Of a DNA stretch of 64,000 nucleotides, positions 25,985 through 36,623 are shown piece after piece (the first letter of the stretch is position 1; every line of letters begins with the position of its first letter). Source of the stretch: JAKAWQ01 sp035509315 (GTDB taxonomy: Bacteria; Pseudomonadota; Alphaproteobacteria; Acetobacterales; Acetobacteraceae); NCBI GenBank assembly GCA_035509315.1, contig DATJLS010000033.1:201194-265193 (forward strand). The letters run 5' to 3'. The notes under the pieces are model-generated. The model had not been told where the DNA came from. It did no database searches and saw only the letters and a list, made by a program, of their open reading frames with translations. The position numbers and the translations under genes were made by a program.

Positions 25985-27859
25985 TCAGTCCAGCGCGACC
26001 GGCGATCTTTCCTGCGCCGCCGCCCCCGAGTCGGCGAGGAAACCGCCCGATTGACGGCGCCAGAGCCGTGCATAGAGCCCACCCGCCGCGAGCAGATCCT
26101 CATGCGTGCCGATCTCGCGGATATTTCCCCGGTCGAGCACCACCAGCCTGTCCATCCTCGCGATCGTCGAAAGCCGGTGCGCGATGGCGATCACCGTCCT
26201 GCCCTCCATCAGCGCATCGAGCCTGTCCTGGATCGCTGCCTCCACCTCGGAATCGAGCGCCGAGGTCGCCTCGTCCAGCACCAGGATCGGCGCGTCCTTC
26301 AGGATCACCCGCGCGATCGCGATTCGCTGGCGCTGGCCTCCGGAAAGCTTCACGCCGCGCTCGCCCACATGGGCGTCGTAGCCCCGCCGACCGTTCCAAT
26401 CCTCAAGACCGAGGATGAAATCGTGCGCCTCCGCCCGCCGCGCGGCATCCTCGATCATCGCTTCCATCGCGTTCGGCCGGCCATAGCGGATATTGTCGCG
26501 GATCGAGCGATGCAGGAGCGAGGTATCCTGCGTCACCACGGCAATCTCGTTGCGCAGGCTCTCCTGCGAGACTGTGGCGATATCCTGCCCGTCGATCAGG
26601 ATGCGCCCGCGCGCCGGCTCATAGAAATCCAGGAGCAGGTTGACGAGTGTCGATTTGCCGGCCCCCGACGGGCCGACCAGGCCAACCCGCTCCCCCGGCG
26701 CGACGGTGAAATCGATACCATGAAGAACCGGCACACTCCGGTCACGCCCATAATCAAAATGGATATCCTCGAAGCGGATCTCGCCGCCGGTCACGGCAAG
26801 CTCGCCCGCGCCGGCAGGATCGGGCATCTGCCGCGGAACCGCGATCGAGCGCATGCCGTCCTGCACAATGCCGACATTCTCGAAGATGCCAGTGACATTC
26901 TGCGCCACCCATCCCGCCATGTTGGCGATCTGCCAGGCCATCGGCAGCACGGTCGCGACGGTGCCAACCGAGATCCGCCCGGCCCGAAAGAGCAGAATGG
27001 CGAGGCCGCCGGTTCCCACCACCATCACGGCATTCATTACCGCAAGCGTGAAGGTAAAGCCCGTCGCCAGCCTCGTCTGCCGGCGAAACGCATCGGTGTG
27101 CCCGTCCACCGCCTCGCGCACGAACGCATCCTCATCGCGCGCGCGGGCGAAGAGCTTGACGGTGAGAATGTTCGTATAACCGTCCACGACCCGCCCGGTC
27201 AGCGTCGAGCGGGCCTCGGAGACCGCGCGCGAGCGCTCCCGCATGCGCGGAACGAAGATCCGGAGCAGCACCGCATAGCCGGCGAACCAGCAGAGGATCG
27301 GAACGGCGAGCCGCCAATCCGCCGCGGAAAGCAGAATGATCGCGCTCGATCCATAGACAAGGATGTACCAGACGGCGTTGGTGCCGTTGACGATGCTTTC
27401 CCTGAGCGCCGGGCCGGTCTGGATCACCCGGTTCGCGATCCGGCCGGCGAAATCGTTCTGGAAGAACGTCCAGCTCTGCCGCACCACATGCCAGTGATTC
27501 TGCCAGCGGATCAGGTTCGTCACGTTGGGATTGATCACCTGGTTGGTGACGATGTTTTGGGCGAGCACCGCCGCCGGCCGGACCAGGAGCAGGATCAGCG
27601 CCATCACCGCAAGCTCGAAGCCAGCTTCGGCAAGCAATCGCTCCGGCCGATGCGAAGCCACAAGGCTCACCACCCGACCGATGAAGACCGGGATGGTGAT
27701 ATCGAGCAGGGCGACCAGAAGACCGGTCAGGAATAAGGCAGCGATCGGCCAGCGAACCTGGCGGACGAAATGCCCATAGAACCGGGCAAGGCCCTCCGTC
27801 GGCGGCTCGCTCGGCGTTCCCGCCGTCGGGTCGAGCAGGCGTTCGATACGTCTCAGCAT
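25985..27859 (-). CDS. ABC transporter, fused permease and ATP-binding domains
   Basis: A 624-residue half-transporter of the exporter type. The N-terminal part has about six membrane helices (WPIAALFLTGLLVALLDITI onward). The C-terminal ATPase has Walker A GPSGAGKST, Q-loop VTQDTSLLH, signature LSGGQRQR, Walker B ILVLDEATSALD and the H-loop AHRLSTI. Homodimerisation is expected. The substrate is unknown (lipid, peptide or drug). MLRRIERLLDP at 27859 is the likely start; the frame reads 67 codons further upstream through a palindromic repeat, which is not family-like. Confidence 0.92.
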   Translation of the reverse strand: MLRRIERLLDPTAGTPSEPPTEGLARFYGHFVRQVRWPIAALFLTGLLVALLDITIPVFIGRVVSLVASHRPERLLAEAGFELAVMALILLLVRPAAVLAQNIVTNQVINPNVTNLIRWQNHWHVVRQSWTFFQNDFAGRIANRVIQTGPALRESIVNGTNAVWYILVYGSSAIILLSAADWRLAVPILCWFAGYAVLLRIFVPRMRERSRAVSEARSTLTGRVVDGYTNILTVKLFARARDEDAFVREAVDGHTDAFRRQTRLATGFTFTLAVMNAVMVVGTGGLAILLFRAGRISVGTVATVLPMAWQIANMAGWVAQNVTGIFENVGIVQDGMRSIAVPRQMPDPAGAGELAVTGGEIRFEDIHFDYGRDRSVPVLHGIDFTVAPGERVGLVGPSGAGKSTLVNLLLDFYEPARGRILIDGQDIATVSQESLRNEIAVVTQDTSLLHRSIRDNIRYGRPNAMEAMIEDAARRAEAHDFILGLEDWNGRRGYDAHVGERGVKLSGGQRQRIAIARVILKDAPILVLDEATSALDSEVEAAIQDRLDALMEGRTVIAIAHRLSTIARMDRLVVLDRGNIREIGTHEDLLAAGGLYARLWRRQSGGFLADSGAAAQERSPVALD

Positions 27860-27977
27860 GGACGTAAGGTCGGTGTGGCCCCGCCCGGCCGTCAATTGCG
27901 CTTCGCTCGGCGAAGAGCTGGCATGCGCGGGAAGCGGGGATCGGAAAGGAATCAAAAAAAGGAAGGAAAAAAGAAGT

Positions 27978-28001
27978 GGTTCTTTCTTGAAAGAAAGAAC
28001 C
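27978..28001. repeat. Second copy of the GTTCTTTCTT palindrome
   Basis: The same core as 10397-10418, extended by one base pair (GG...CC), again followed by CAAAGAACTT. It lies between isocitrate lyase and the ABC transporter start. Confidence 0.7.
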
Positions 28002-28069
28002 CCAAAGAACTTTTCGCCGATTTCGGGACGTTGGATGGCGGGCAGGCGCCAGCCATCCAACCGACTCCC

Positions 28070-29446
28070 TCAGTCTCCGCTCACCGCCCAGGCATGGCCG
28101 TGCACCAAGCCATCGTCGTAACGCTCCGGCGCAGATTCGGGCGCATGCTCGCGGAACTGCTCCGCCTCGGTGCTGCCTGAAAGCGCGGTGGTCGAGGATT
28201 TCCCGCCCGAGACCGCCACCGCCACCGCGTCGAAATAGCCGACCCCAACTTCCCGCTGATGCCGCGTGGCCGTGTAGCCAAGGGTCTCCGAAGCGAACTC
28301 CGCCTGTTGCAGCTCCGAATAGGCGGCCATGCCCCGCTCGCGATAATCGCGCGCGAGCCTGAACATCGCATGGTTCAGCGCATGAAAGCCGGCCAGCGTG
28401 ACAAACTGGAACTTGTAGCCCATCGCCGCGATGTCCTGCTGGAAGCTCGCGATCCGCGCAGCCGAGAGCTTCTTTGCCCAATTGAAGCTCGGCGAGCAGT
28501 TGTAGGCGAGCATTTTGCCCGGAAACCGGCGATGGATCGCGTTCGCGAAATGCTCGGCCTCGGCGAGATCGGGCTCGCTCGTCTCCCACCACAAAAGATC
28601 GGCATAGGGTGCATAAGCGAGGCTGCGGGCAATCGCATACGCCGCACCCACACCGGCACGAATGCGGAAAAACCCTTCCGCCGTGCGCTCGCCGTCCAGG
28701 AATGGCCGGTCGCGCTCATCCACATCGCTGGTCAGAAGCCGGGCGGAGTGTGCATCGGTCCGGCAGAGCAGCACCGTCGCCACCCCCTCCACGTCTGCCG
28801 CCAGCCGTGCGGCATTCAGCGTGCGGATATGCTGCGCGATCGGCACCAGAACCTTGCCGCCGAGATGCCCGCATTTCTTCTCGCTCGCGAGCTGGTCCTC
28901 GAAATGCACGCCGGCCGCGCCCGCCTCGATCATCGCCCGCATCAGCTCATAAGCGTTGAGCGGCCCGCCGAACCCCGCCTCGGCATCCGCGACGATCGGC
29001 GCCATCCAATCAGTATCGGCGGCACCACCCTCGCTCACCGCGATCTGGTCGGCCCGCCTGAGCGCCGCGTTGATCCGCCGCACCACATTGGGCACCGAAT
29101 CGACCGGATAGAGCGACTGGTCGGGATACATCTGTCCGGCCGTGTTCGCATCCGCCGCCACCTGCCAGCCCGAAAGATAGATCGCCTTGAGCCCGGCCTT
29201 CACCTGTTGCAGCGCCTGGTTGCCGGTGAGCGCACCCAGCGTGGGCACAAAAGGCTCCGCGCGCAGAAGCCGCCAGAGCCGCGCCGCGCCCATCTCCGCC
29301 AGCGTATGACGGATACGGAACGAACCGGCGAGCCGCGCGACATCGGCCGGACCATAGTCGCGCCTGATGCCGGCGAAACGCTCATCTCCCGGCAGGCCGC
29401 CCGGCTGGCCATCAGGGGCGCGGGAAGGGATCGGGAAGGGATTCAT
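28070..29446 (-). CDS. aceA: Isocitrate lyase
   Basis: This enzyme cleaves isocitrate to glyoxylate and succinate in the glyoxylate bypass. Key features: SGWQVAADAN, the catalytic KKCGH (residues 190-194, Cys192), FEDQLASEKKCGHLGGKVL, YNCSPSFNW, and the C-terminal SSTTALSGSTEAEQF. About 30 residues extend past the usual end, terminating close to the repeat region. The start could also be 29455 (MAAMNPF). It is divergent from an XRE/ImmA-type regulator that very likely controls it. Confidence 0.95.
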   Translation of the reverse strand: MNPFPIPSRAPDGQPGGLPGDERFAGIRRDYGPADVARLAGSFRIRHTLAEMGAARLWRLLRAEPFVPTLGALTGNQALQQVKAGLKAIYLSGWQVAADANTAGQMYPDQSLYPVDSVPNVVRRINAALRRADQIAVSEGGAADTDWMAPIVADAEAGFGGPLNAYELMRAMIEAGAAGVHFEDQLASEKKCGHLGGKVLVPIAQHIRTLNAARLAADVEGVATVLLCRTDAHSARLLTSDVDERDRPFLDGERTAEGFFRIRAGVGAAYAIARSLAYAPYADLLWWETSEPDLAEAEHFANAIHRRFPGKMLAYNCSPSFNWAKKLSAARIASFQQDIAAMGYKFQFVTLAGFHALNHAMFRLARDYRERGMAAYSELQQAEFASETLGYTATRHQREVGVGYFDAVAVAVSGGKSSTTALSGSTEAEQFREHAPESAPERYDDGLVHGHAWAVSGD

Positions 29447-29563
29447 CGCAGCCACTCCGTGTCGGGTCGCAGTTGGTCAATAATTGACATTGCGTTTGGG
29501 AAGACCATCCCCGATTCTGCGATCCTTCGTGGAAAGGCGTTGTTTCCTTCACCGACACCTCTC

Positions 29564-29588
29564 CATATTTGTAAAGGCAGTAAATATG
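29564..29588. promoter_or_regulatory. Candidate operator over the regulator start
   Basis: An inverted repeat with 7-bp arms CATATTT (29564-29570) and AAATATG (29582-29588), in an AT-rich patch that includes the regulator start codon. The position suits autoregulation, but the assignment is a guess from symmetry. Confidence 0.35.
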
Positions 29589-30974
29589 ACTCGGGCATTG
29601 ATCGGCCGCACGGTCCGGCGCCTGCGCACCGACCACCGGCTCACCCAGCAGGCGTTGGCTGCCCGCCTCGGGATCTCGGCAAGCTATCTCAACCTCATCG
29701 AGCATGATCAGCGTGGCGTCACGGCATCTCTGCTCATCAAGCTCGCCGAGACGCTCGGGGTCGATCTCGGCCAGCTTTCCGGCAGCGCGGAACGCCAGCT
29801 CGCGGCCGGCCTGCGCGAGGTTTTCGCCGATCCGCTGCTCGGCGCCGATGCCGTTCCGGGAGAGGAGATCCTGGAGCTTGCCGGTTCGGCTCCCAATGCC
29901 GCGCGTGCAGTTCTGGCGCTCTACCGTGCCTGGCGCGTGGCGCGGGAAGATGCCGGAGGCATCGCGCTGCCCTCCGGCCGTCGTATCCTGCTGCCGAACG
30001 AGGAGGCGCGCGATTTTTTCGACGAGCACGCCAATCATTTTCCCTCGCTCGAAGTGGCGGCGGAGGGGATCGCCGCAGAGCTCGCCTCGTCTCCACACGA
30101 GATGAACCATGCCATCGCCGAACGGCTGCGCCGCGCGCACGGCCTCACCGTCACGGTGCAGCCGCTCGTCGGCGTGCTCCGCCGCTATGATCCGGCGGCG
30201 CGCAGCCTGGCATTGTCCGAAACGCTGCCGCGCGAAAGTCGAGGCTTTCAGATGGCCTTTCAGCTTGCCCTTCTCGAGGCGCGCGAGGCGCTCGACGCGG
30301 CCGTTGCCGAGGCATCCGCCACTTCGCCCGAGGCGGCGATGCTGATCCGCATCGGCCTGCTCAATTACATCGCGGCCGCGCTGCTGATGCCCTATTCGCC
30401 GTTCCTTGAAAGCGCACGGGCACTTCGCCATGACGTGACGGCGCTTGCTGCGCGTTTCGGCGTCTCCTACGAACAGGCCTGCCAGCGTCTTTCCTCTCTC
30501 CAGCGGCCCGGTGAGCGCGGCATTCCGTTCTTCTTTCTCCGTGTCGATCCCGCCGGGAATGTCTCGAAGCGCTTCTCGGCCGCCGGCTTTCCCTTCCCGC
30601 GTCATGGCGGCTCCTGCCCGCGCTGGATCGTACACACCGCCTTCGCGCATCCGGGCGAGATCGATGTCCAGGTCTGCGAATTGCCGGACGGCGCGACCTT
30701 CCTTTGCTTCGCCCGCACAGTGGAGACCCCGGCCACGCATTGGGGAGACCCGCGGCCGACCCACGTGGTAGCATTGGGTTGCGCACTCGCCCACGCGCCG
30801 GACGTGGTCTACGCGGATGGTCTCGATCTCGGGCAGGCACGTGTTGGCATCGGGCTCTCCTGCCGTCTCTGCGAACGGCCGGATTGCCGCAGCCGGGCCT
30901 TCCCCCCGCTCGAGCATCGCCTTGCGCTCGACCCTCTCACGCGGGGCGCGAGCCCCTACCGGTTCGAAGCCTGA
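29586..30974 (+). CDS. XRE-family regulator with ImmA/IrrE-like and short-chain fatty acyl-type domains (RamB/ScfR-like)
   Basis: 462 residues. An N-terminal helix-turn-helix (RRLRTDHRLTQQALAARLGISASYLNLIEHDQRG) is followed by a middle domain with HEMNHAIAERLRRAHGL and AFQLALLEAREALD, the degenerate ImmA/IrrE-like region of this family. A C-terminal domain is rich in cysteine (LSCRLCERPDCRSRAFPPL). This architecture is that of regulators of acetate and propionate metabolism and the glyoxylate shunt (RamB, ScfR/PrpC-type regulators). Its divergent neighbour is isocitrate lyase, which supports the assignment. Start ATG 29586 fits the family. Confidence 0.88.
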   Translation: MTRALIGRTVRRLRTDHRLTQQALAARLGISASYLNLIEHDQRGVTASLLIKLAETLGVDLGQLSGSAERQLAAGLREVFADPLLGADAVPGEEILELAGSAPNAARAVLALYRAWRVAREDAGGIALPSGRRILLPNEEARDFFDEHANHFPSLEVAAEGIAAELASSPHEMNHAIAERLRRAHGLTVTVQPLVGVLRRYDPAARSLALSETLPRESRGFQMAFQLALLEAREALDAAVAEASATSPEAAMLIRIGLLNYIAAALLMPYSPFLESARALRHDVTALAARFGVSYEQACQRLSSLQRPGERGIPFFFLRVDPAGNVSKRFSAAGFPFPRHGGSCPRWIVHTAFAHPGEIDVQVCELPDGATFLCFARTVETPATHWGDPRPTHVVALGCALAHAPDVVYADGLDLGQARVGIGLSCRLCERPDCRSRAFPPLEHRLALDPLTRGASPYRFEA

Positions 30975-31002
30975 CAATCGGAAACTGTCAGAAAAGAAAA
31001 AA

Positions 31003-31024
31003 CCCCGCGAGCGAACTCGCGGGG
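31003..31024 (-). terminator. Intrinsic terminator on the minus strand
   Basis: A perfect 9-bp stem CCCCGCGAG/CTCGCGGGG with a 4-base loop. On the minus strand it is followed by TTTTTTCTTTTC, so it would stop leftward transcription from the cysteine synthase/MaoC operon. It also lies 29 bases after the regulator stop codon and may work in both directions. Confidence 0.75.
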
Positions 31025-31157
31025 CAGGCTGTCTTTGAGGGATTTCGTGCGGGGGAAGCACGATGGCTGCATCTTGCCGGCTTCAACCGACGCCTTCCTT
31101 GATATGGATCAAGGCACGCGCTTTCTCCCAAGCGTGAGGCGTTCGCTTGCGCTCCTG

Positions 31158-31228
31158 CATCCCGCTCCGGTCATTTGTTTTCTCGCGTGATTCAGACCTA
31201 CGGTGATTCCACCTCCGGTCATCGCGCT
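31158..31228 (-). repeat. Inverted, diverged copy of the 102-bp repeat
   Basis: CATCCCGCTC, TTGTTTTCTCGCGTGATTCA, GACCTACGGTG and ACCTCCGGTCAT follow in the reverse-complement order of the unit at 14593. It ends 6 bases before the end of the cysteine synthase gene. Confidence 0.65.
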
Positions 31229-31233
31229 CCGGT

Positions 31234-32250
31234 TCAACCGTCGAGACCCTCGAAAAGCGCGGTCGTCATGTAGCGCTCGGCGAAGGAGGGGATGATGGTC
31301 ACGATCCGCTTGCCGGACATTTCCGGACGGTGGGCCAGCCGCAGCGTCGCCGCCAGTGCCGCCCCGGCGGATATGCCTCCCGGAATGCCCTCAATACGCG
31401 CAAGCCGCCGCGCCGCCGCAAAACTTTCCTCGTTCGAGACCTGAATGATCTCGTCGATCAGGTTCGTCGCCAGCACTTCCGGCACGAATCCCGCGCCAAT
31501 GCCTTGAATCGGGTGCGGCCCGGGCGCGCCGCCCGAGAGCACGGGGCTTGCCTCCGGCTCGACCGCGATCATCCGCAGGCCGGAGAGGCGCGGCTTCAGC
31601 ACTTCGGCGCAACCGGTGAGCGTCCCACCGGTGCCGACGCCGGAGACGATCGCGTCGAGCCTGCCGTTCGTGTCGTGCCAGATCTCCTCGGCCGTGGTGC
31701 GGCGATGGATCGCCGGATTGGCCGGATTGGCGAACTGGTTCGGCATCACGGCGCCCGGCGTTGCCGCGAGGATTTCCCTGGCCCGCGCGACCGCGCCCGA
31801 CATGCCCTTCTCGCGCGGCGTGAGCTCCAGCTCGGCGCCGAGAAAACGGAGCATTTTGCGCCGCTCGATGGAAACCGATTCAGGCATCGTCAGGATCAGC
31901 CGATAGCCGCGCGACGCGGCGATGAAGGCGAGGCCGATGCCGGTATTGCCCGAGGTGGGCTCGACGATCACCGTCTCCGGGCCGAGCCGCCCTTCCTCTT
32001 CGAGGGCGAGAATCATGCTGACTCCGATCCGATCCTTGACGCTCGCGATCGGATTGAAGAATTCGAGCTTGAGGCAGATATCGGCCGCGATGCCATCCTC
32101 GCGGCAGATGCGTGGAATGCGCACGAGCGGCGTGTTGCCGATGGTTTCGGCGATGCTGTCATAGATGCGGCCGCGGAGCGGCGCATCGAAGGTCATGGGC
32201 TTCGGCTTCGCAGTCATCTCCACGGGACCCTCCTCTGCGGTGGTTGTCAT
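31234..32250 (-). CDS. cysK: Cysteine synthase A family protein
   Basis: This PLP enzyme makes cysteine from O-acetylserine and sulfide. Motifs: IGNTPLVRI, PLP lysine Lys72 in NPIASVKDRIG, substrate loop TSGNTGIG, phosphate-binding GVGTGGTLTG, and PGGISAGAA. 338 residues including an N-terminal extension of about 25. The ATG overlaps the MaoC stop (ATGA), so the start is supported by coupling. CysE, which makes the O-acetylserine substrate, is encoded at 41.7 kb. Confidence 0.92.
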   Translation of the reverse strand: MTTTAEEGPVEMTAKPKPMTFDAPLRGRIYDSIAETIGNTPLVRIPRICREDGIAADICLKLEFFNPIASVKDRIGVSMILALEEEGRLGPETVIVEPTSGNTGIGLAFIAASRGYRLILTMPESVSIERRKMLRFLGAELELTPREKGMSGAVARAREILAATPGAVMPNQFANPANPAIHRRTTAEEIWHDTNGRLDAIVSGVGTGGTLTGCAEVLKPRLSGLRMIAVEPEASPVLSGGAPGPHPIQGIGAGFVPEVLATNLIDEIIQVSNEESFAAARRLARIEGIPGGISAGAALAATLRLAHRPEMSGKRIVTIIPSFAERYMTTALFEGLDG

Positions 32251-32753
32251 CCTTGTCCGTCGACCTCTCCGCCTGCTTCGCGCCGCGGCACGAAGAGCGT
32301 GCTGGTCATCTCCTGCACTTTTTCACCGTTCTGGTTCAGCGTCGTTGCGCGGAAGCGCACCAACCCGAATTCCGGCCGGGAGCGGGAAAGTCGCTTCTCC
32401 AGCACCTCGGTCTCGACCGAGAGCGTATCCCCCGGGCGCACCGGACGCGGCCAGTTGAGCGATTCGACGCCAGCGCCCACGCTGCCCCCGGCAATCGGCG
32501 GCAATCCCCCGCCCATCAGCATCCGCATCGTCACCGAGGCCGTATGCCAGCCGCTGGCGATCAGCCCCCCATAGCGGCCCTGCGTGGCCGCTTCCTCGTC
32601 CGTGTGCTGGGGCTGGGGATCGTACTGCGTCGCGAATTCCTTGATCGCGGCGGCGTCGAGCGGTTCGCGGAGCGGCGAGACGAAGCGCTGGCCCGGCAGG
32701 AAATCTTCATAATGGAAGGGCGTCACGTCCAGAGCGTGATGATTTTTGACCAT
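32247..32753 (-). CDS. MaoC family dehydratase
   Basis: A hot-dog-fold enoyl-CoA hydratase-like protein: HYEDFLPGQRFVSP, FATQYDPQPQHTDEEAA (the D/H catalytic pair region), GLIASGWHTASVTMR, and RPVRPGDTLSVETEVLEKR. It is probably involved in acyl-CoA metabolism. The start is unclear: GTG 32726 begins exactly at the conserved part and avoids the hairpin at 32731-32761, whereas ATG 32753 or GTG 32756 would place repeat sequence in the coding region. It is coupled to the cysteine synthase gene downstream. Confidence 0.85.
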   Translation of the reverse strand: MVKNHHALDVTPFHYEDFLPGQRFVSPLREPLDAAAIKEFATQYDPQPQHTDEEAATQGRYGGLIASGWHTASVTMRMLMGGGLPPIAGGSVGAGVESLNWPRPVRPGDTLSVETEVLEKRLSRSRPEFGLVRFRATTLNQNGEKVQEMTSTLFVPRREAGGEVDGQG

Positions 32754-32761
32754 CACGCTCT
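32731..32761. repeat. 11-bp stem hairpin related to the GAGCGTGATG repeat
   Basis: AGAGCGTGATG and CATCACGCTCT form a perfect stem around a 9-base loop. The arm sequence matches the outer end of the 102-bp repeat. It overlaps or abuts the MaoC start and could affect its translation. Confidence 0.65.
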
Positions 32762-32859
32762 CGCTTTGCTCTCTCGATCAAGTGCGCCACTTCCCCATGG
32801 GCTTTGGCGGATCGCTTCGCTTTTCCACCAGAAGCCGTACTGATCTAGGCTCATACGCT

Positions 32860-34263
<1,404 letters not shown>

Positions 34264-34435
34264 CCATCTCTCCTTCGGCCGACCCCCTTCTTCCGGCCGG
34301 CACAGGCTCCGCCAATGCTGCCCCTCGGCCGCTTTCTCGCCAACCCGAGCGTCCCTTTGGCTGCCATGACCGGGCCGCTCGCCGCTCCGCTTGCGCAGGA
34401 CGATAATCCGCCGGCGATTCGCCTGGAGTAAGAAG

Positions 34436-35734
34436 ATGTCCGCGTTGCTGGTTCCCCTCGTGCTCGGTCTCGCCCTGCTCGCCGCCCTTCTCGTGCTCGC
34501 GTGGCAAGGCCGAGCTTTTGCGAGCCTTCATGCGCTCGCCCGGCAGACCATTGCCGCCGCCGAGAGCGGGCGCGGCGGGCTCGCCGAAGCCGAGAGGTCC
34601 CTCACCGCCCTGGTGGTAGAGCGGCAGGAGGGTCTGCGCACCCAGCTCGCCGCCAGCCTGGGCGAGATGCGCACAGCGCTTGCCGAGGAACAGGGCAAGC
34701 TGCGCCTCCATCTCGCCGAAGCCGCCGAGCGCAGCGGCCGCGAGCAGGCCGAGCGTTTCGAGCGGCTGCGCACCATGACCGAGGAAAAGCTCGCCGAGCT
34801 TCGTCTCGGCAACGAGGCCAAGCTCGCGGAAATCCAGAAGACAGTGAACGAGGACCTTCAGGCCAGCGTGCAGAAGCGGATGGAAGAAAGCTTCTCCCGC
34901 GTCATCGAGCAATTCGCGGCGGTGCAAAAGGCGATGGGCGAGGTTCAGGCGGTGACGGCCGCGATCGGCGATATCAAGCGCATCTTCGCCAACGTGAAAA
35001 CACGCGGCGGCTGGGGCGAAACCCAGCTTCGCGCCATGCTCGACGACCTTCTGCCCGCCGGCGCCTACGACGCCAACTGCAAGCTCGGCCCGGAAACCGA
35101 CGAGGCGGTGGATTTCGCGATCCGCATGCCCGCCCGCGGAGAGGAGAAGCCGCTGCTGCCGGTGGACGCGAAATTTCCGCTCGAGGATTACGAACGCCTC
35201 CTTTCGGCGATGGAAGCGGGCGATGCCGAGTCCGAGCGCCTCGCCCGCCGCGGCATCGAACGGCGCGTGCGCGACGAGGCGCGCAAGATCGCCGAGAAAT
35301 ATATCCGCCCGCCGCGCACGGTTGAATTCGCGGTGCTCTATCTCACCACCGACGGGCTTTATACCGAGGTCGCCCGTGTCCCCGGCCTGATCGAGGAGCT
35401 CGGCCGCACCCACAAGGTCCTCGTGCTCGGCCCGAGCCTCTTCCCCGCCCTGCTCCGCACCATCCAGCTCGGCTTCGTCACCCTCGCCCTCGAGCAGAAG
35501 GCAGACGAGGTGCGCCAGCTTCTCGGCGCCACCAAGATCGAGATGGTGAAAATGGATGAAGTGTTGGAACGGCTTGCCGGCCAGGCCGGCCGGATGTCCA
35601 ACACGATCGACATGGCACGTCGGCGCACCCGCGTGGTCAGCCGCAAGCTCCGCGAGGTCGAGATCCCCGATTCAGAACAGGCCGCCCTCCTGCTCGCCCC
35701 CGACCCGGACGAGCCGAGCGAAGAAGAAGCATAG
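34436..35734 (+). CDS. rmuC: DNA recombination protein RmuC
   Basis: 432 residues. An N-terminal membrane helix (LLVPLVLGLALLAALLVLAW) is followed by a long Ala/Glu/Arg-rich coiled coil (about 25-165) and the RmuC core: FANVKTRGGWGETQLRAMLDDLLP, PVDAKFPLEDYERLL, and KYIRPPRTVEFAVLYLTTDGLY. RmuC limits inversions at short inverted repeats and has a nuclease-like fold. Start ATG 34436 has GGAG 7 bases upstream. A hairpin terminator begins at its stop codon. Confidence 0.94.
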   Translation: MSALLVPLVLGLALLAALLVLAWQGRAFASLHALARQTIAAAESGRGGLAEAERSLTALVVERQEGLRTQLAASLGEMRTALAEEQGKLRLHLAEAAERSGREQAERFERLRTMTEEKLAELRLGNEAKLAEIQKTVNEDLQASVQKRMEESFSRVIEQFAAVQKAMGEVQAVTAAIGDIKRIFANVKTRGGWGETQLRAMLDDLLPAGAYDANCKLGPETDEAVDFAIRMPARGEEKPLLPVDAKFPLEDYERLLSAMEAGDAESERLARRGIERRVRDEARKIAEKYIRPPRTVEFAVLYLTTDGLYTEVARVPGLIEELGRTHKVLVLGPSLFPALLRTIQLGFVTLALEQKADEVRQLLGATKIEMVKMDEVLERLAGQAGRMSNTIDMARRRTRVVSRKLREVEIPDSEQAALLLAPDPDEPSEEEA

Positions 35735-35764
35735 GCCAAGGGGCTCTGCCCCCTGGCCTTTCTT
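35733..35764 (+). terminator. Intrinsic terminator of rmuC
   Basis: A 12-bp stem AGGCCAAGGGGC/GCCCCCTGGCCT with one mismatch and a TCT loop, followed by TTCTT. It lies between convergent genes rmuC and the CBS protein and may serve both. Its stem sequence resembles the GC-rich hairpin repeats at 3980 and 9072. Confidence 0.65.
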
Positions 35765-35765
35765 C

Positions 35766-36623
35766 CTACGCGGCTTGTGGCACGCGGCGGATGCGCAGGC
35801 GCTTGAGGCGGCGGGCGTCAGCTTCCAGGACGCGGAATTCGAGGCCGGAGGGGTGGCTCAGCACTTCGCCGCGTGTCGGCACACGGCCGGCGAGCGTAAC
35901 GACGAGGCCGCCGACCGTGTCGAGATCGGCCTCTCGCTCTTCCGGCGTGAGGACCGGGCCGAGGCGGGCTTCGAGGGATTCGACCGGCAGCCTGGCATCG
36001 ACGTCGAGCGAGCCGTCAGGCCGTTCGGTGATGAGGGAGCTTTCGGCCTCGTCGTGCTCGTCCGAGATATCGCCGACGATCGTCTCGACCAGGTCCTCGA
36101 TCGTCACCAGCCCGTCGATGCCGCCGTACTCGTCCACCACAAGGGCCATGTGGGTGTGTGCCTGGCGCATCTGCAGCAGGAGGTCGAGGACGGGGATCTG
36201 CGGCGCGACCATGAGCGGCCGACGCAGAACATCAGTGAGACGGAAGGCTTCCGGTTTCCCCACATAGCCGAACACGTCCTTGATGTGGACCATACCGACG
36301 ATGTCATCGAGCTGCTCGCGATAGACAGGCAGCCGCGAATGTTCCTCGCGGCGGATCAAAGCGAGCGCCTGCTCGAGGGTCGCGTCCTCCTGGATCGCTA
36401 TGATATCGGCACGCGGCACCATCACGTCGTCCGCCGTGGTGTCGCGCAACCGGAGTACATTGGCGATCAGCGCCCGCTCGTGGCTGTCGAGCTCCGGCAG
36501 TTGGCCGGGCTGCGGCGGCTCGGCTGCTTCCTGCATCAATTCGGCGATGGTCGAGCGCAGGGAGGGCTCCTGCCACCAGCCGAAGCGGCTGCCGAGCCGG
36601 TGCAGGAGGCCGGCGCCGTTCAT
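35766..36623 (-). CDS. CBS-domain protein, CorC/TlyC (hemolysin-related) family
   Basis: 285 residues. Two CBS repeats (TADDVMVPRADIIAIQEDATLEQALALI and PQIPVLDLLLQMRQAHTHMALVVDEYGGIDGLVTIEDLVETIVGDI) are followed by the CorC_HlyC domain (GLVVTLAGRVPTRGEVLSHPSGLEFRVLEAD). Cytosolic, without the DUF21 membrane domain. Relatives are linked to magnesium/cobalt efflux or envelope processes. Last gene of the leftward miaB-phoH-ybeY train, overlapping ybeY by 4 bases, as in many alphaproteobacteria. Confidence 0.92.
   Translation of the reverse strand: MNGAGLLHRLGSRFGWWQEPSLRSTIAELMQEAAEPPQPGQLPELDSHERALIANVLRLRDTTADDVMVPRADIIAIQEDATLEQALALIRREEHSRLPVYREQLDDIVGMVHIKDVFGYVGKPEAFRLTDVLRRPLMVAPQIPVLDLLLQMRQAHTHMALVVDEYGGIDGLVTIEDLVETIVGDISDEHDEAESSLITERPDGSLDVDARLPVESLEARLGPVLTPEEREADLDTVGGLVVTLAGRVPTRGEVLSHPSGLEFRVLEADARRLKRLRIRRVPQAA

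Noticed and set aside
28070..28170. Frameshift at the end of isocitrate lyase
   Set aside because: The extra 30 residues are unusual but in frame with the conserved end; a shift is not needed to explain them.
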